Shown: positions 35,745-48,888, counted from the stretch's first letter. The stretch is DNA of 64,000 bases from Calliopsis andreniformis (GCF_051401765.1 NC_135066.1:23067501-23131500); one strand, 5' to 3'. Translations and numbers: made by a program. The notes: generated from the letters alone by a model not told the origin.

Positions 35745-37669
35745 GACAAAACTTTTCCACAACGATTACAGAAGTTTAAGAACATAGAACGTTCTTCATG
35801 GTACCATTTTTTATATTTTAAATATTAAAAAAACGTATTTGGTATTGTCGTCTTCATACTCTTAAGATGGGGAATCTGAAAAATTTTCACCTGAACATGA
35901 CTCTTCCATAACCTTACGTTTAAAGGAACATGTAGCATATTTTAATACGTTTGTCGCTTTATATGTTTTGAGCATTGTTTTCCTCCGTTCTTGAATATTT
36001 CATATTATCAGAAAATATCAATAAATTAGAGCATTTTATTTTTTGGATTTTCTACTTTGCTGAAAATCCAATGTAATGGGATTGGATTAATTTTATCGAG
36101 GAGCACGTCTGACATGTCTACTGGCAGAATTGTTTCATTAAGTATACGTACACAACTGAGTAAGGTAGGTATTGGTTCTCTATGTTTTTCGAACAATAAG
36201 AGAACAAATATTTACTATAATTATTACAAAATAAAAACATTTGCTAGTTCTTATACATAGTTTTATGGTGAGTAAACTATTCCGTAAAAACGTGAGTCAT
36301 TCATCGCAACAGTCTAGGATACGTGACTTATTTGTTTATTGCATAATGATATCAACAATATCTCATCGTAATAATTAAAACATAATCTTTAAACATTGTA
36401 TTTGCACTCTACATTCGGATGAAGCTACTGTTTTCTTAGTAAAACGTTAGCAAATTAAAAATTATAGAACGTGCAGAAACTTTTTGAAAGTAGTCAATTA
36501 TTGGATTACAAATAACTTATCTAATTTCTCAATTTAAAATAAACAAAAGCAACGATTGTTGTAGCTTGTAATCAATATTAACTGATACCACAATACATGA
36601 CATAAAATTTGAGTATATCGATAAAATCTAAGATTAAGTCATCTCACCCGCAAGGCCATCTCTCTCGGAATTACCCACTAGGGTAGAATCTACCTTCAAG
36701 TTTGTTTCTTTCCTTGTAATTAAATATTATAATACTGGATATAGTATTCGGTACATTGCTGTGAAATATTCTTTAGAATAGGTCAAGCTGTTTTACCCTA
36801 AAGATTCTTGTAAAATACTATGAAGACGAGTATTGCGAGATTTAATACTATAAAAAGCACCTTGGGATTTTAAATGAGCTAAAGTGAGATGTATTAACAG
36901 TTCATTACCTTGTTTAGCTCGGAGCAAGGTATGGACTTAATCTGTACAATATAATTTTTGAAAGCGCATGGACTGAATATACTCCAGCTCTGGACTCCAG
37001 ATCTAGCATGAAGGATCCAACTACTATTACTTTAAGCACTGGCATAGCCATTATTGCATTTTTTTTCATTTATCGAAAAAAACCATGTGTTTTCCTTATT
37101 ATTTATTGTTATTTAATACGCTTACTTGAAGACAGAAATTTATGTCACCTTCAAAACCCCTGTTTTTTATTTAGAAATCTATTAATTTAATCTATTACAG
37201 TTACTGCAATATTAAATTTTAAAAAAGTATAATCGTTGAATAATATTGTTTTGTATTTTTGATGTCACTTCTATTATCTAAAAAATTATATTTTATTATG
37301 GTAGTAGCTTAAATTCTAAGATTAGAGTTTTTTTTGTTCATTGTTTTCTCCTTCTCTGTTAAAAGCGTGTTTGCATTTTTTATTCGAATCAATCTAAAAA
37401 TTTTGATCTTATGAAAATTAACAAGAAAATATGAGTAGTGTTTTTTGTATCTTATAAATCATACAATTAAGACTTTATACTACGTTTCTCTTATATAGAA
37501 TTTCCTAATGTTTGCTTGTTATTTTAAGTAAAATAATTTAGAATAACAATCATTTGATAGGTGTCACTACAGTAGTGTAACGTATAACTGAACCCAAAAC
37601 ATAACAGCTACCTGTGGCCGCAACATCCCTTCTACCTCAGAGGCTGCCTGACCCTAGGAAAGCAACCCC
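35745..37669. other. Gene-free stretch
   Basis: AT-rich sequence with no recognised repeat or domain. The short frames at 36057-36260 and 37008-37190 look like chance. Confidence 0.5.
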
Positions 37670-38166
37670 CGCAAGCGCGCAAAACTTAAGGAATAATGCA
37701 GTCATAAAAGCTAAAGATCAGACTAGGCCTTAGCGATTCAAAGTATGCAATGTCGATGCAAGTACTACCAATCAATTCGTTATGTTTTCCCGATGAAAAT
37801 AATACAAAGCACGAAACAGTTTAGATGATTTATAACGAAATTATGCATAAAAAACGATTTGCAAGAAGTTGGTATCATTTTAATCGGGAGAACATAAGAA
37901 ATTCATATGTATCATTCTTATAATGGTAACACGCATTAATAATAAAGTTGATGTTTTGAGACAAAGCTATAAACCTTCGATTGCCGGGTCATAAACCGAC
38001 GCACAGTGGTAGAAATCGCGAAAAAACTAGCCAAAATATCTAAGCATCCTTTGATTGGCATACAAATTTTCAGATAGAGATTTTCGAGGTCGCTGATGAC
38101 CAATCTAAAATTGAAATTGTAAAAAACTAAAAGGCGGATCCAAAATGGCAGATGTATGCACGGCAT
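37670..38166 (-). repeat. Dispersed repeat H, copy 1, with possible mariner tail
   Basis: The reverse complement aligns with 52985-53265. Both contain GGTTTATAGCTTTGTC or AAGTTTATAGCTTTGTC and then AAAACATCAA. About 230 bp later both contain TTTTATGACTGCATT then CCTTAAGTTT. It also aligns with 41990-42225 through GATTGGTAGTACTTGC/GATTGGTAGTGCTTCC. A minus-strand frame ends SKVYSFVSKHQLYY, matching AKVYSFVIKHQ in the transposase fragment at 52817. It is therefore probably the 3' end of the same transposon family. Confidence 0.7.
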
Positions 38167-38550
38167 AATATCAAATTCAGTAGAAATTTAGTGTCCTATG
38201 GGTCTCGAGATACATTATTCAATCATATTATGAAAAATTAAAGATTCATAGATAAAGGATATATTATTACAGCCATCAACATTAGGAGTAAGTTATTCTT
38301 TTGAAAATTAATAACTTTCTATTTTCGCCTAAAATGAAATGTTTAAAAAAATGAAATAATAATATTTTGAAAATTATTATTATCGAATTATTGTTTGCTT
38401 GCCGTTTCTGTAAAAAATTTCTCATTATTATGTTTAGTAAATCACGTACTTTAAATACGTTTACCGCAAATACTAATAAATAAATTAAGGGGTATGAATG
38501 GGTTTCAATTTACAAGATACTAGTTAATTTATATTTTTATCATGTATATA
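38167..38550. other. Gene-free AT-rich stretch
   Basis: I see nothing in it apart from AT-rich low-complexity sequence leading to the poly(A) end of Jockey element 2. Confidence 0.6.
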
Positions 38551-38621
38551 TTTTTTTTTTTACCGAAGGTTTTACCTCGCATCAACATCAAGGTCATTAG
38601 CGACGAGGTTCCTCAGTGACT

Positions 38622-40290
38622 TTAGATTTTGTGGAAGAGGTTGGTTCCGTTGAAGAATTCAATGGTATTTCTAATATACTTTTCAGAAGTGAGGGCAGTA
38701 TCTGGGTTGATTTTGAATTTGAGACGATTGGTAGAAAATTTTGGGCAATCATACAAAAGGTGTACGATTTCTGTCTTCTTTATGATAAATTCCTGTATTA
38801 TCCTGCAATGACCAATTCTCAGTCGAAAAAGAACAATTCTTTCTTCGTACTCATGTTACCACGTAAGATATCTTGAAAATAGTTTCTGATTACGCTATGG
38901 ATTTTTGTTAGTTTTTATTTCCAGATATTGTCCCATTCTTCTTTAATTTTTTCTTTTTCGTAATGGATAATTTCTCGAAATGGGGTAGAAGTTAGATGTT
39001 ATTCGATCTGGAGGATGGCTGCTTCTTTGGCCCTCAAATCTGCTTGTGTGTTCCCAGTTATTCTTTGATGCGAGGAGCTCCATATAATAGATATTTTCTT
39101 GCTGGTAAAAACTAGTTCCGTGTATAGTGTTAAAGTATTTCTGATCATTTCATTTTTGTTTCTTTTAGAGGTGTTTTTTAAGGCTTGAATGACGCTCATG
39201 GAACGGTGTAGATTACGTGGTCTTAGATATCAGAAGTGTGTATACATATGTATATTTAAGAGCGTCGTGTATTGCATAGGCTTCAGCGGTAAAGATGGAT
39301 ACTTGTATACGTAGACGTTTTCTAATAATATTATCGTCTCTAATAATGGCGTATCTCACTCCTTGATTAGATTTGGATGCATCAGTGAACAATTTTTTAT
39401 AAGATGTATATTTGCTGTTAAGTTCTAGAAATTTGGTTTTACGTTTAAGGTTTGATTTATGATTTTTGCTACAGTCGGCGAGAGTTGTGTCTATTTCCGG
39501 AGTTTTTATTCACGGGAGGGGGGAATTACATATTTTTTGTGTCGCATTTGTAGGAACTAATACATTTCCCAGTCAATTTTATTCAAGTTCTACTTAGAAG
39601 TTTGCAAGAGTTGACAATGTAAGATATTGTTTTCGTAGGTTATATTGAGCGGAAAATGCTTGCTATCACGCAAGTCGTCTATCACACACCATTCAATGTG
39701 TTGAGTGAATTTGGAATCACAGATAGTCAAATCGATTGCGCTGAATAAGCCATTACTTGCATTAAAGTGTGTAGTGTGTCCTGTATTTAACAAAATTAAA
39801 TTAGAGTCTTGTAATAATTTCTCAGTTATCTTTCCACGGACAGCAATCCTGGATGACCCCCACAAAGGGTTGTGACTGTTGAAATTCCCGGTTAAAATTA
39901 TAGATGAAGGGATTTGTTCTATCAAATTTTGTACCTCTTGAAGATGGAGAGGTTGGCTATTTGGTAAATAAGTATTGCAAACATGGATTTTGTTTAGAAA
40001 ATAAATGGTTACTGCAATTGCTTCCAAGTTTATTTTTAGTAGAATTTCCGTGACTGAATATTTGTTTGAAATTGTAATAGCTACTCCGCCACTGAAAGTT
40101 ATTATTTTTTCTATTATTGACGAAGAGGCTGTAATTTTTCAGTAATACGTGATGGTTGTTTTTGAAGATAGTTTCTTGAAGGCGTAGCATAACTGGATTG
40201 TATAGTTTAACAATAATTTGGAGTTGTTCTTAGTGGGCGTAATATCCATTTATATTCCATTGGATTATTGTTTTTATAATGTTGCTAGCT
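38622..40290 (-). pseudogene. Jockey-type ORF2 remnant: endonuclease joined to RNase H
   Basis: The start, near 40275, reads TIIQWNINGYYAH, then VMLRLQETIFKNNHHVLL: the apurinic-like endonuclease opening with its catalytic Glu in LQET. After a frameshift come CNTYLPNSQPLHLQEVQNLI, IILTGNFNSHNPLWGSSR (the GDFN-type motif with Asp changed to Asn in GNFN) and SAIDLTICDS. The frame closes at 39590. It then passes straight to the linker before RNase H: KKLFTDASKSNQGVRYAII (first Asp), SIFTAEAYAIHDAL (Glu), then RSMSVIQALKNTSK, where the DS of the family reads RS, so that Asp is lost. WSSSHQRITGNTQADLRAKE follows. The tail reads LRIGHCRIIQEF and EIVHLLYDCPKF before TAA. It cannot be active. Confidence 0.93.
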
Positions 40291-40499
40291 GTTGATTAAT
40301 AAGTTAAGTGGTAATAATTAGTAATTACTTAACTTGATAGGTCGCTGTCCACCTCCGATGTCCAATTCAGTGCTGATTGTTCAGATGGGTCTTAAACCAT
40401 TTTCTTATGCAATCTGTGTATTTTATTTTTTATTGGCCGCTTTTCAAGTAGGGAGTAGATCCTTATTAGCAATTTGGCTAAGGTTGGCATATTAGTGAT

Positions 40500-41210
40500 C
40501 TATTCTTTGGCTATTTCCATCGGGTTGTATGCTCTTATTGCATTTTCTAAAAAGCTTTTCAGTTGGAGATAATCCAATACCTGGTTGTTTTTTTGTCTTT
40601 GACACACACACACCTGTTTTTTGCTGGTTCAAGCATCTCTTTGTCTAATGTGAAGGCAGGTGACTGGGAGCATTTGGGTTTTTTGAAGGTTAGTTCGGAG
40701 ACTTTATGGTATTTTTTGATTATTTGTAAAATTAAGCTCTTGGTGTCCTCGTCTAGGCCACTTAACTTTACCGGGTATTCAGTGCATTCTTCGGACGCTG
40801 TGGATAGTGATATTTTATTTTCTGTCCTGTTTGTTTTTGGGTCTTCTGTTTCTTCATTCCTAGGCTTGACTATTTCGAGGATATTTTGTGTTGGTAGTTC
40901 GGTTTCTATGGTAACGTCTATTTCAGTGTTTCCGTTTCAGGTGCCTGGTCAGTAATAGGGCGATATGAAGATGAATTTAGATTTGTGTGCATATGAATAT
41001 GCGAGTTGTATTTTTTTGGGTTTTCTGTGTTGTACATTAGTTTGCAATGTGTCCATCTCGTTGGCAGTTGAAACATGTCTGTTTCTCTCTTGTGGAGAAT
41101 ATTCTATATGTATTGTTATCAGTTGTACTTGTAAAAGAATTCGAAATATGTTTGGCGTCTTCTGGGTTTACATAAACCTTTCTCTTAAAACTTAATATGT
41201 GAGACAGGTC
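40500..41210 (-). pseudogene. Jockey-type Gag (ORF1) remnant
   Basis: On the minus strand, CFNCQRDGHIAN followed by a stop and Cys (41049-41075) is a retroviral-type CCHC zinc knuckle of the nucleic-acid-binding Gag protein. Upstream, PEDAKHISNSF and STREKQT fit the region before the knuckles. Downstream knuckles are not intact. The C-terminus is readable as YLQLKSFLENAIRAYNPMEI then AKE and TAG at 40500-40502, matching the usual end of Jockey ORF1. Frameshifts and stops are frequent. The plus-strand open frames over this region are its shadow. Confidence 0.8.
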
Positions 41211-41989
41211 TGGATCAGTGCTGTTTTTAGCAAATTATGAGATTCCTGCTATTAGCGATGTGATTTCTGAGAGTAGTTTAATATTAATTTTAATCCATAT
41301 TTTCCGAATTTGGAAAAATCGATTCTTAAAGTCAAATCTGATAAAAATTTATCCTGGATTATTTTCTTTCGATTTTCCATTTTTAACTTTGTACCGTCCT
41401 TTTCAGTTGCCTAATGTAAAAATTGTTAGTAAGACTACTAATTAATTAACTATTAAGCATTTGCTACACCGATGCAAATTGTTTTAGGTTTAAGGTGCCA
41501 ATGCCCTTACTCCTCCAAATTAAACACTAATGCTGAGGCACTTCCTTCTAAATAAGATTATTACTGAATTATAAAACTTTAAAATATAAAAATTGCTGAT
41601 ATCTATATTATTTTATGAATATGGTGAAAATGAACTACGTCTTTCAATCTTCCCTGCGACGAGTAATTTTTTTACTGCTTGCCTGCTACAAATAATATTT
41701 TTTACTTTAAAGAGGTTTTTCTTTTGCTTTTTAATATTAGTAATTTAATTTTTATCTTTCTTTCCCTTTCTTACTTATGGTTTATGATATATTACGTAAA
41801 AGAATATAGGACTCAATTTTAAGAAAATTTCAACTTTTCTTGTGCAAAGCTTATGTCTATAACATGTATTTTAAGTGCGTTTTTTATTTTTATTGGCAGA
41901 ATATAAGGAATTTATTTGTACTACTCTTAAACACATTTTAATAAAATTAGAGGCTTTTAATAAGTAACAGGAAACATTATCCCTAAAGT

Positions 41990-42225
41990 GATTTATGTAT
42001 GTATAAATTTCATATCTTCTACCGATTAAAATGATTCCAAACTCTGTGTACCGGATCATGTTTGAAAAAATTCGATTAAAATTGTTCAAATTGTTGTTTA
42101 TATATAATTTCTTTACAAATCATCCAAACTGTGGCGTGGGTATCATTTGCATTGGAACAACATAAGGAATCGATTGGTAGTGCTTCCGTCGAAATATGAT
42201 ATTAAATGTAGAACTGCATACTTTG
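41990..42225 (+). repeat. Dispersed repeat H, copy 2
   Basis: Contains CCGATTAAAATGATTCCAAA, then ACAAATCATCCAAACTG and GATTGGTAGTGCTTCC, in the same order as the reverse complement of 37749-37900. It has no coding sequence. Confidence 0.7.
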
Positions 42226-42439
42226 TTTTAGAGGTCTTCCTTTTCTCGCACAAAGGAACCCTTAGCAGGCGAAGGGACTGATTACGAAATTAGTGTCTAT
42301 GTTATACGTATGTATGTCCACCCAGCGATCCCCGTACCCGATGCAATTATGCGTTACATTACTGTAATTACAGCAACTCTTTTACTCTAGTTTTATTTAA
42401 AATTAGTTGCATTCACATTGAAACCTCAGAGGCGCGTTC

Positions 42440-42579
42440 TCTTGGATAATATTTCTGTTTCTGTTTAAAGACCAGAAGGTCTTTGTTTCCGAACAAAGGA
42501 AGTTCCACTTGATACATTTTTTGGAATAATGAATAGTTCAGGAGATAATTATATGCGAAAATTTAAGTGAGGCACCCTG
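42440..42579 (+). repeat. Right half of a Tc1/mariner-type MITE (relative of 17982)
   Basis: Matches 18100-18195: GATACATTTTTTGGAA, then GGAGATAATTATATGCG, then the end GTGAGGCACCCTG followed by TA. The left end is not convincingly present. Confidence 0.6.
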
Positions 42580-42599
42580 TATGTGCACTGCCGTGTGCG

Positions 42600-43670
42600 C
42601 GCATACGTGTATCGTGTCGCGCTCTAACGAGGTCATAAATTCTACATGTTGGTCCGCTAATGATTACCTGATATCATGAGCTAATGGATGCGGCAGATGT
42701 CGTTCCCTTTCCAAAATTTTATCCGAACCTTACATTGACCGCGCGACCCTCGGCAGTTATCACTGTTTTATGAATCATCCTAATAATTCGTAATTCATGG
42801 ACATTCAAAGGGGTCCAATTAACGTGGCAGCGATTGATTCGAGCTTATTGATTCAATAGATCAGCGCGAAAATTGGGCTCCACGTGGTAATCTATGATGT
42901 AAAAGCAAACAATCCGTTTGATATTTCACTAGCGATTTTGTTAGCGTGAACTTAATGTTAAGCTGGGATCCCATTGCTACCTTTGCTGATGGTTGGTCAA
43001 TGCTTCGAGTTTAATGCTTACTGCAGATGTATTTTATGTTGATATGGAATAGTTATATGTTGGGTGAGTTGTAAGTGGCATTGAAGCAAGTTCAATTTTG
43101 TTAAGTAAGGCGAGTTTCTAAGGGCCCTTGACGTTGCTAATAACATTAGATACCTTAGAACTTCCCTGATTGTCGTTGAGCATGGTTAATTATCACCTAC
43201 AGAGAGGTGACCTAAATATCTTCGACATAAATTGTAAGAACTAATATCTGTTGTTCACTAGAATGTAGTTAATAGTCAATGACTCGACTGAAAGTTACTC
43301 TTTTACAATGTACATGTATGTATTAAATATCTTATTTTATGTTATCATGTCAAATACCTTATCTTATCAGCGTCATTGGAAGTTTCCACTTACAATCTTC
43401 CCCTAATTCTAATATACATGTACCATGCACAGGAAAAGTGAATAGTCGATAATAACAGAGATTCTACAGATGTAAAGAAACAATGATTCTCCATAATTTG
43501 TCACGTGAAAAATAGAACTTCACCTGAAATAAAACAAAAAGATTGACGTGTCATATTTATATTAACCGAAATGATCATATATTCAATACTACCATTAGAA
43601 GATTACAATAAAGATGATTAAGAAGATTAATGTAAAGAATATATTTTAAAACTGAGATAGGTCTGGGTTT
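42600..43670. other. Gene-free stretch; possible conserved non-coding block at 42600-42970
   Basis: 42600-42970 is less AT-rich, free of transposon motifs and contains several TAAT/ATTA core words. It resembles enhancer-like DNA, but nothing in the sequence proves it. The remainder is AT-rich. Confidence 0.35.
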
Positions 43671-43676
43671 AAGTAA

Positions 43677-44510
43677 CAAGGGAACATACCGAAGTGTAAA
43701 TGTATAATTTTGATGAAACTTGGCAAAAATATTAATCAAGAATTTTTGTTATGCAGGTGTTTATATTAAAGGGGTGAAAAGCACCTTCCAAGTTGAGGGT
43801 GGAAAACATGTTTTGCTTATATTTCAGAAACTATTCGACATAGGCGAAAAGTGTTTTCAAACAACAAATCAGCTGCGTAAACAGTTTTTGAAAATACCTC
43901 TTTGTTTAAAAAGCATATTGAAAAATGGCAGGTTTTTGTTGATTTTTTGTATCGAATATTAACCAATTCTTTCATAAATTTGCAAGTGTGTACTACAGAC
44001 CTAAACACAAAATACGGATATTTTTGAATTTTGAATTTTTGTATTATGAAAGAAATAATTGCAATAATTTATCCGTGTTTCATGCGACAGTGTGCACTGG
44101 AACAGGTTCTCTCAAGAAAATTCAATAGTCTTATGATATTTATTATAGAGTTACGATATACGCTGTCAATTGTTCATTATATAGGGTGTAACATTTTCAT
44201 TCTGAAAAACATGGCTGTGGACAAAAGTGATATGTCATTATGGTGATGAAAATAACATGTTACTTATGTCAGAATCGATTAATATTTGATACGGAAAATG
44301 AACAGAAACATATCATTCTTAAATATCTATTTTAAACAAATAGGTATTTTCAAAAATTATTTGCGCAAGCTGACTCGTCGTTTGAAAATATATAATCGCC
44401 CAATTTATACTTTTCGCCTATGATGAACAATTTGTGAGATATAAGTAAAACATGTTTTCTACCCCCAACTTTGGGAGTGGTATTCACCACTTTAACATGG
44501 ATACCAGGAG
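43677..44510. mobile_element. Diverged relative of the 34177 foldback element
   Basis: Starts CAAGGGAACATACCGAAGTG after TAA. It then follows the same order of landmarks: TTAAAGGGGTGAAAA, GAGGGTGGAAAACAT and AAATACGGATATTTT. The right arm, about 44320-44490, holds AACAAATAGGTATTTTCAAA, ATCGCCCAATTTA and CCCCCAACTTTGGGAG in inverted order. The right terminus is not recognisable. The two arms differ much more than in the other copy, so this one is older. Confidence 0.8.
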
Positions 44511-46769
44511 CTAAAGAAAAACATAAAAAATGAGACCTATGTCACTCTAGTCTTCAGATACAGGAATACTCCTATGAGTCTAATTTTAAGTACAGACAAA
44601 TATTTTCAAAATTCTATTTAAATTATTCGAATTACGAGCGTACGGCACAAAGTGGTTCCGGAACACACTAATTACGTTTCTCAAAAGGGATTATATTTTT
44701 CCTCAAAGAGAAGGTGCTCTCGTTCCTGAAGCTCCTTACCGCCATAATTGTACAATTAAGCGCTCGGCATTGTCCTTGACGACGTTCCCGCGGTAATTAA
44801 GTTCCGCCGCGAGATAGCCTGGAATTGAACAATTTTTACCACCGGATTGCGCGACGTCTCCGCGTTTGATTTGCGGAGAAGCACCTTATAGACGTCTAGA
44901 GTAGCTTTTATCATTCGTAATAGGTTTCTTCTTCGCGGCATTTACGAGTACAAGCACGTGGTCTGGGGTTAGTGTATCTGTCAGATCGTATGCAAATCTC
45001 TTGCGGCTTAATTACACGAACACGCCTACTATATGAGGTTTCAGATTGTACGTAACGCGAACCGGAACTCAATATATTTCTCAGCCGATAAGAAGAAACC
45101 CACACTCGTGTCGTCTGAACGTTGGCCCAGGCCTAAAGGCCTGGCATGCGCAAGCGCCACACTTCGTCTCTCACTCCCACGACACTGTCACGCTTGTATT
45201 TATCTATAATCTATACCCATTTGCTCACGCAGCTCTCAGTTCGTGCTACGGTTGGTTTACAAGTCTTTACACGACGATCACACGATCCTTGATACCAGAA
45301 ATCCGATTTCACTTCCGGATCAACTATCCTCACAGCACGTATCTGTATAATTCCACTGGTTTAGAATTTTTAATGTTTGCTGAGGCACTGAATATGTCTT
45401 GAGATTAAAGTGGTACCTTGATGACTTTTAATTGGCCTGAAAATTAGTGGAGTCATTTTATTGACATTGTAGGCGTTGGCCAGGTTGATCAAGTCATTTT
45501 TATAGACTCGAAGTCTTTTCATAATGGAGTTTTGAATATAGGACAATTTTTGAGAAAAATGTTGCAGCTGGCGATTTAAAATGGTTAGGACATTGTCTGA
45601 TAAAAATACTTTTGCTGTGGGTTCTATACAAATTTATTATAGATTGAGATAATTGCATTTGTATGAAAAGTGCTTTGGGATTTCAAAGACCTTTTCTTAG
45701 TTTTTTTAGTTGTCAAGAAAAACCATTCTCGTTGCATGTACCTTTATATTTGCACTATTTGATACCTTTTAGCATTTGCTGAGATATTATACTATATAAA
45801 CGTTTATTTTATATTGGGATTTAATGTATCTAAGAATTATGGAGTCATTTTACTCGCGTTTTAGAGTTATATCAAGGCTAGATTTTCAGAGTGACTTTTG
45901 TAGAAGCGTATTTATTCATACGAAGACTTTTAGCGTATTTTGATCGAAATGTTTTAAGCTTTGAAATAATTTTTGGGAAAGATAGTCCAATTGCTAATTC
46001 AAAGTGTTGATATTTAGTATGTTTTCTAAATTAATATAGTCATATTTGTATGAAAGATCGATATTTTGGAACGGCACTAATTCTTTTCCGATCTTCCTGA
46101 GTTTGAAAATTTCTGGAGGAAACTCTCTCCTGATTAATAATTTGAAATAATTAATTTGATTTGCCGTATTATAATAGTTACATTTTATTGTCATTTGAGA
46201 TTAATATAAACTATTTAAGAGCAGTACATGCATATATATGTAAATGCACTGAATTGTTTGTGTTCTTTTCGTTCAGTATTTTACAAAAGGAATCGTTTTG
46301 CTACATTTTATCGGCTTACATGAATATTATCGAATTACCTTACATTGGAAAATATCGCAATATTTCTTCACTGATACTAATTGAGTTCTTGCCACACGAC
46401 CGGTCTGGTCTATCCTTTAAAATTATTCGATACACCGATATCGAACATAACTCCATATATTTTAGCGTAATTAGTCCAGTTATTAACCCCAAAAATATAC
46501 AGATTCGTTAAAGCATCATAGCGTGTTACAATAAAGTTTCATTAATTTGTCATTAAAGTAATTAATAAAAATATCAGAAATAGTGGAACTTGAAAACATG
46601 TTTCAATGTGGTTACTTCAATTAAACAAAAAAAACAAAAAAAAAAAAGAAACAAAAAAACCTTAAAGTTTCGTTAATAATTATTATATTGACTTTGAGTT
46701 ACCAAGATGTATTTTGATGAATATTGCATATGTACTTACTAATTAAGTCGACATTCAATTAGACTGTTA
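44511..46769. other. Gene-free stretch
   Basis: 44700-45150 is GC-richer, with a palindrome CCAGGCCTAAAGGCCTGG at 45127-45144. The 118-codon plus-strand frame at 45046-45402 has no domain and overlaps minus-strand frames of equal quality. 46625-46660 is an A-rich run. Confidence 0.5.
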
Positions 46770-47342
46770 ATCCTTGTTCAGATTTGAATTCAAGTGGTTT
46801 GAATGCAAGTTATGTGGGGTAATTGGAACAAAATGAACGTGTTGTTTTAGGTGACTTGAACATCCCTTCAAGTTTTTATTCTGTCTAGGCACGTTCAGAT
46901 TAGTCAAATTAGTTGAATTCAAGAAGCTTGAATACTAGTGATTCGGTGCAATATGACCAATGTAAACGTGTTATATTACTTAACTTGAAATATTTTTTTA
47001 AGCTTCAAGTGAAGTAGACGTCTTTTCAAGTTTTCCTTGCCTTGAAATACACATTGATTATGTATGCCATGGTGTATACTGTACCATATAGGGAAAATTT
47101 CAAGCAGGTCGACGAACATGTAAACGTCAAGGAAGGTGTCAAAAGTGCATGTCTTATTTGAAAAATATTAGGGCTGTGCAGGTATTCGAGATCACGGGTT
47201 CGGGTCGGGTCGACAGAACTCCGGCGGAATCGGGCGGACTCTCGAGAGTATCTCTGGCATCGGGACTGATCGGGGTCCCGAAAGTATCATAGGCATACGG
47301 GCCTTCGAGATCCTGAAAGTATTCTACTACATATGATCTATA

Positions 47343-48463
47343 CAGGGTGTAACAAAAATGTCGCAGTTCCTTAAAAGGGGTGATTCAGGGGGTGATTTGA
47401 AACAACTTTTTCCTTAGCGAAAATGTAAGATGAGGCTTCGTTAACGAGTTATTAACGAAAAACACCGGCCAATGAGAGCGCGAGTTTGCCGTTCGAGCGA
47501 CTGCGGTAGCGTTGGGTACGCGCTGGGCGCTACGGTTGTACTCCGAACAAGAAAGTCGACATGCGTCGAAGGAAATAGCATTAGTGTGAAAATATTTGCA
47601 TAACGTATAAACGAAAAAGCAATGCAACAAAAGAAATGAACGGAGAATTGGAGAATTAACGTTGAAGATAGAAACGTTGAAAGTAGTCTGCGTTAGATTT
47701 AAAAAATAATAATCATTAATGAATTAAATGCAATTCATCTGTAGTTTGTAAATCTGTGTCACTGGGTCACTGTACCAATACTGGTCATCGACCTCTGGAG
47801 TGGTTTATGGCAGGGTAGAATTTTTCCAAAGAAGCTCCTTGTACCCCCCACGTAGTTTAAGCACCTCAGACCTTCTTTGTTCGGACACTCCGAGATCATG
47901 TCTCCTTCGAAACCAAAGCAATAAAGCCATAAATTACCTAAACGCGTGCCCTAGCATAAACCATTTCGACAGTCGATGACCAGGATCGGTACAGTGAACC
48001 AGTGACACAGGTTTACAAACTACAGGTGAAGTTTGTTCTCTTCTTCCTTTATTTTTCGTTGTATTGCTTTTTCGTTTATACGTTATGCGAATAAGAGATT
48101 TACATATTCGTATTTTTACGTTGCACGTAGTTTTCCTCGATTTTAAGTAATTATTCACTTCAAGTGATAAACAAAAAAAGGACTCGGTGTTATTTATTAT
48201 GTCGCTTTCAGTTTTCATACTAATGCTATTTTCTTCGATGTATGACGACTTTCTTGTTCGGAGTACAACTGTAGCATCTAGCGCGCGTACCCAACGCTAC
48301 CGCGGTCGCTCGGGCGGCAAACTCGCGCTCTCATTGGCCGGTGTTTTTCGTTAATAACTCGTTAACGAAGCCTCATCTTACATTTTCGCTAAGGAAAAAG
48401 TTGTTTCAAATCACCCCCTAAATCACCCCTTTTAAGGAACTGCGACATTTTTGTTACACCCTG
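47343..48463. mobile_element. Tc1/mariner MITE with very long inverted repeats
   Basis: The ends CAGGGTGTAACAAAAATGTC and GACATTTTTGTTACACCCTG are flanked by TA. The inverted arms extend, with gaps, from 47343 to about 47774 and from about 47985 to 48463, leaving only about 210 bp unpaired. The left arm is shared with 12923-13348. It has no transposase gene of its own. The minus-strand frames here are artefacts. Confidence 0.9.
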
Positions 48464-48554
48464 TATAGAGGTGTGCGGGTACCCGGAATGGCGGGAACTC
48501 GATTAGTCGGGTTGGGCTCGGAAGATGTCGGGCGAGCTCGGGCGAGAACCCGAA

Positions 48555-48888
48555 CCATATGAATGTTCGGGTAGTTTGATCGTGCTAGGTAGCTTGATCG
48601 TGCCGGGTAGCTTGATCGTGGCGGATAGCTTGATCGTGACGGGTAGTCACGCGGCATCCGCGGTCGGACATTAGCTGTATAATTAAATTCAAATTTAAAT
48701 TCAGATTTAAACTGAATCGGAATTTAAAGCATCGAAGCAACTTCTTCGAGCTCGATCGCGTACGCCGCGATTTCGTCGATCTGACTCGAATGTTTCGGAG
48801 TATACGTCACGATCAAGCTACCCGTTACGGTCAAGCTATCCGCCACGATCAAGCTACTCGGCACGATCAATCTACCCGAACATTCGTA
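48555..48888. repeat. Mirrored short tandem repeats in the foldback arms
   Basis: Four units of the type CGGGTAGCTTGATCGTG run at 48555-48640, and four inverted units of the type CACGATCAAGCTACCCG run at 48808-48888. Such subterminal arrays often serve as transposase binding sites in hAT elements (established for the family, inferred here). Confidence 0.8.

Larger units (their letters stand above)
38551..41210 (-). mobile_element. Jockey-type non-LTR retrotransposon 2, reverse transcriptase deleted
   Basis: The minus strand carries Gag (ORF1), then endonuclease, then RNase H, then a 3' tail ending in a run of 11 A (T at 38551-38561). The tail contains CGTCGCTAATGACC, shared with element 1. 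The reverse transcriptase that should separate endonuclease and RNase H is entirely missing. The 5' limit is approximate: Gag is readable to about 41200. Full-length relatives are around 4.5-5 kb, so more than 1.5 kb has been lost. Confidence 0.92.

Noticed and set aside
35206..35828. Open frames over the right arm of the foldback element
   Set aside because: They lie in or across the arm of the inverted repeat and have no protein similarity.
40563..41195. Plus-strand frames of 130 and 76 codons
   Set aside because: They are the antisense of the Jockey-type Gag remnant with its CCHC motif.
45046..45402. 118-codon plus-strand open frame
   Set aside because: No domain or signal. Minus-strand frames of similar length overlap it, and there is no sign of codon bias.
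48555..48888. CRISPR-like repeat array
   Set aside because: The units are directly adjacent, without unique spacers, and mirrored. This is a eukaryotic foldback transposon arm.
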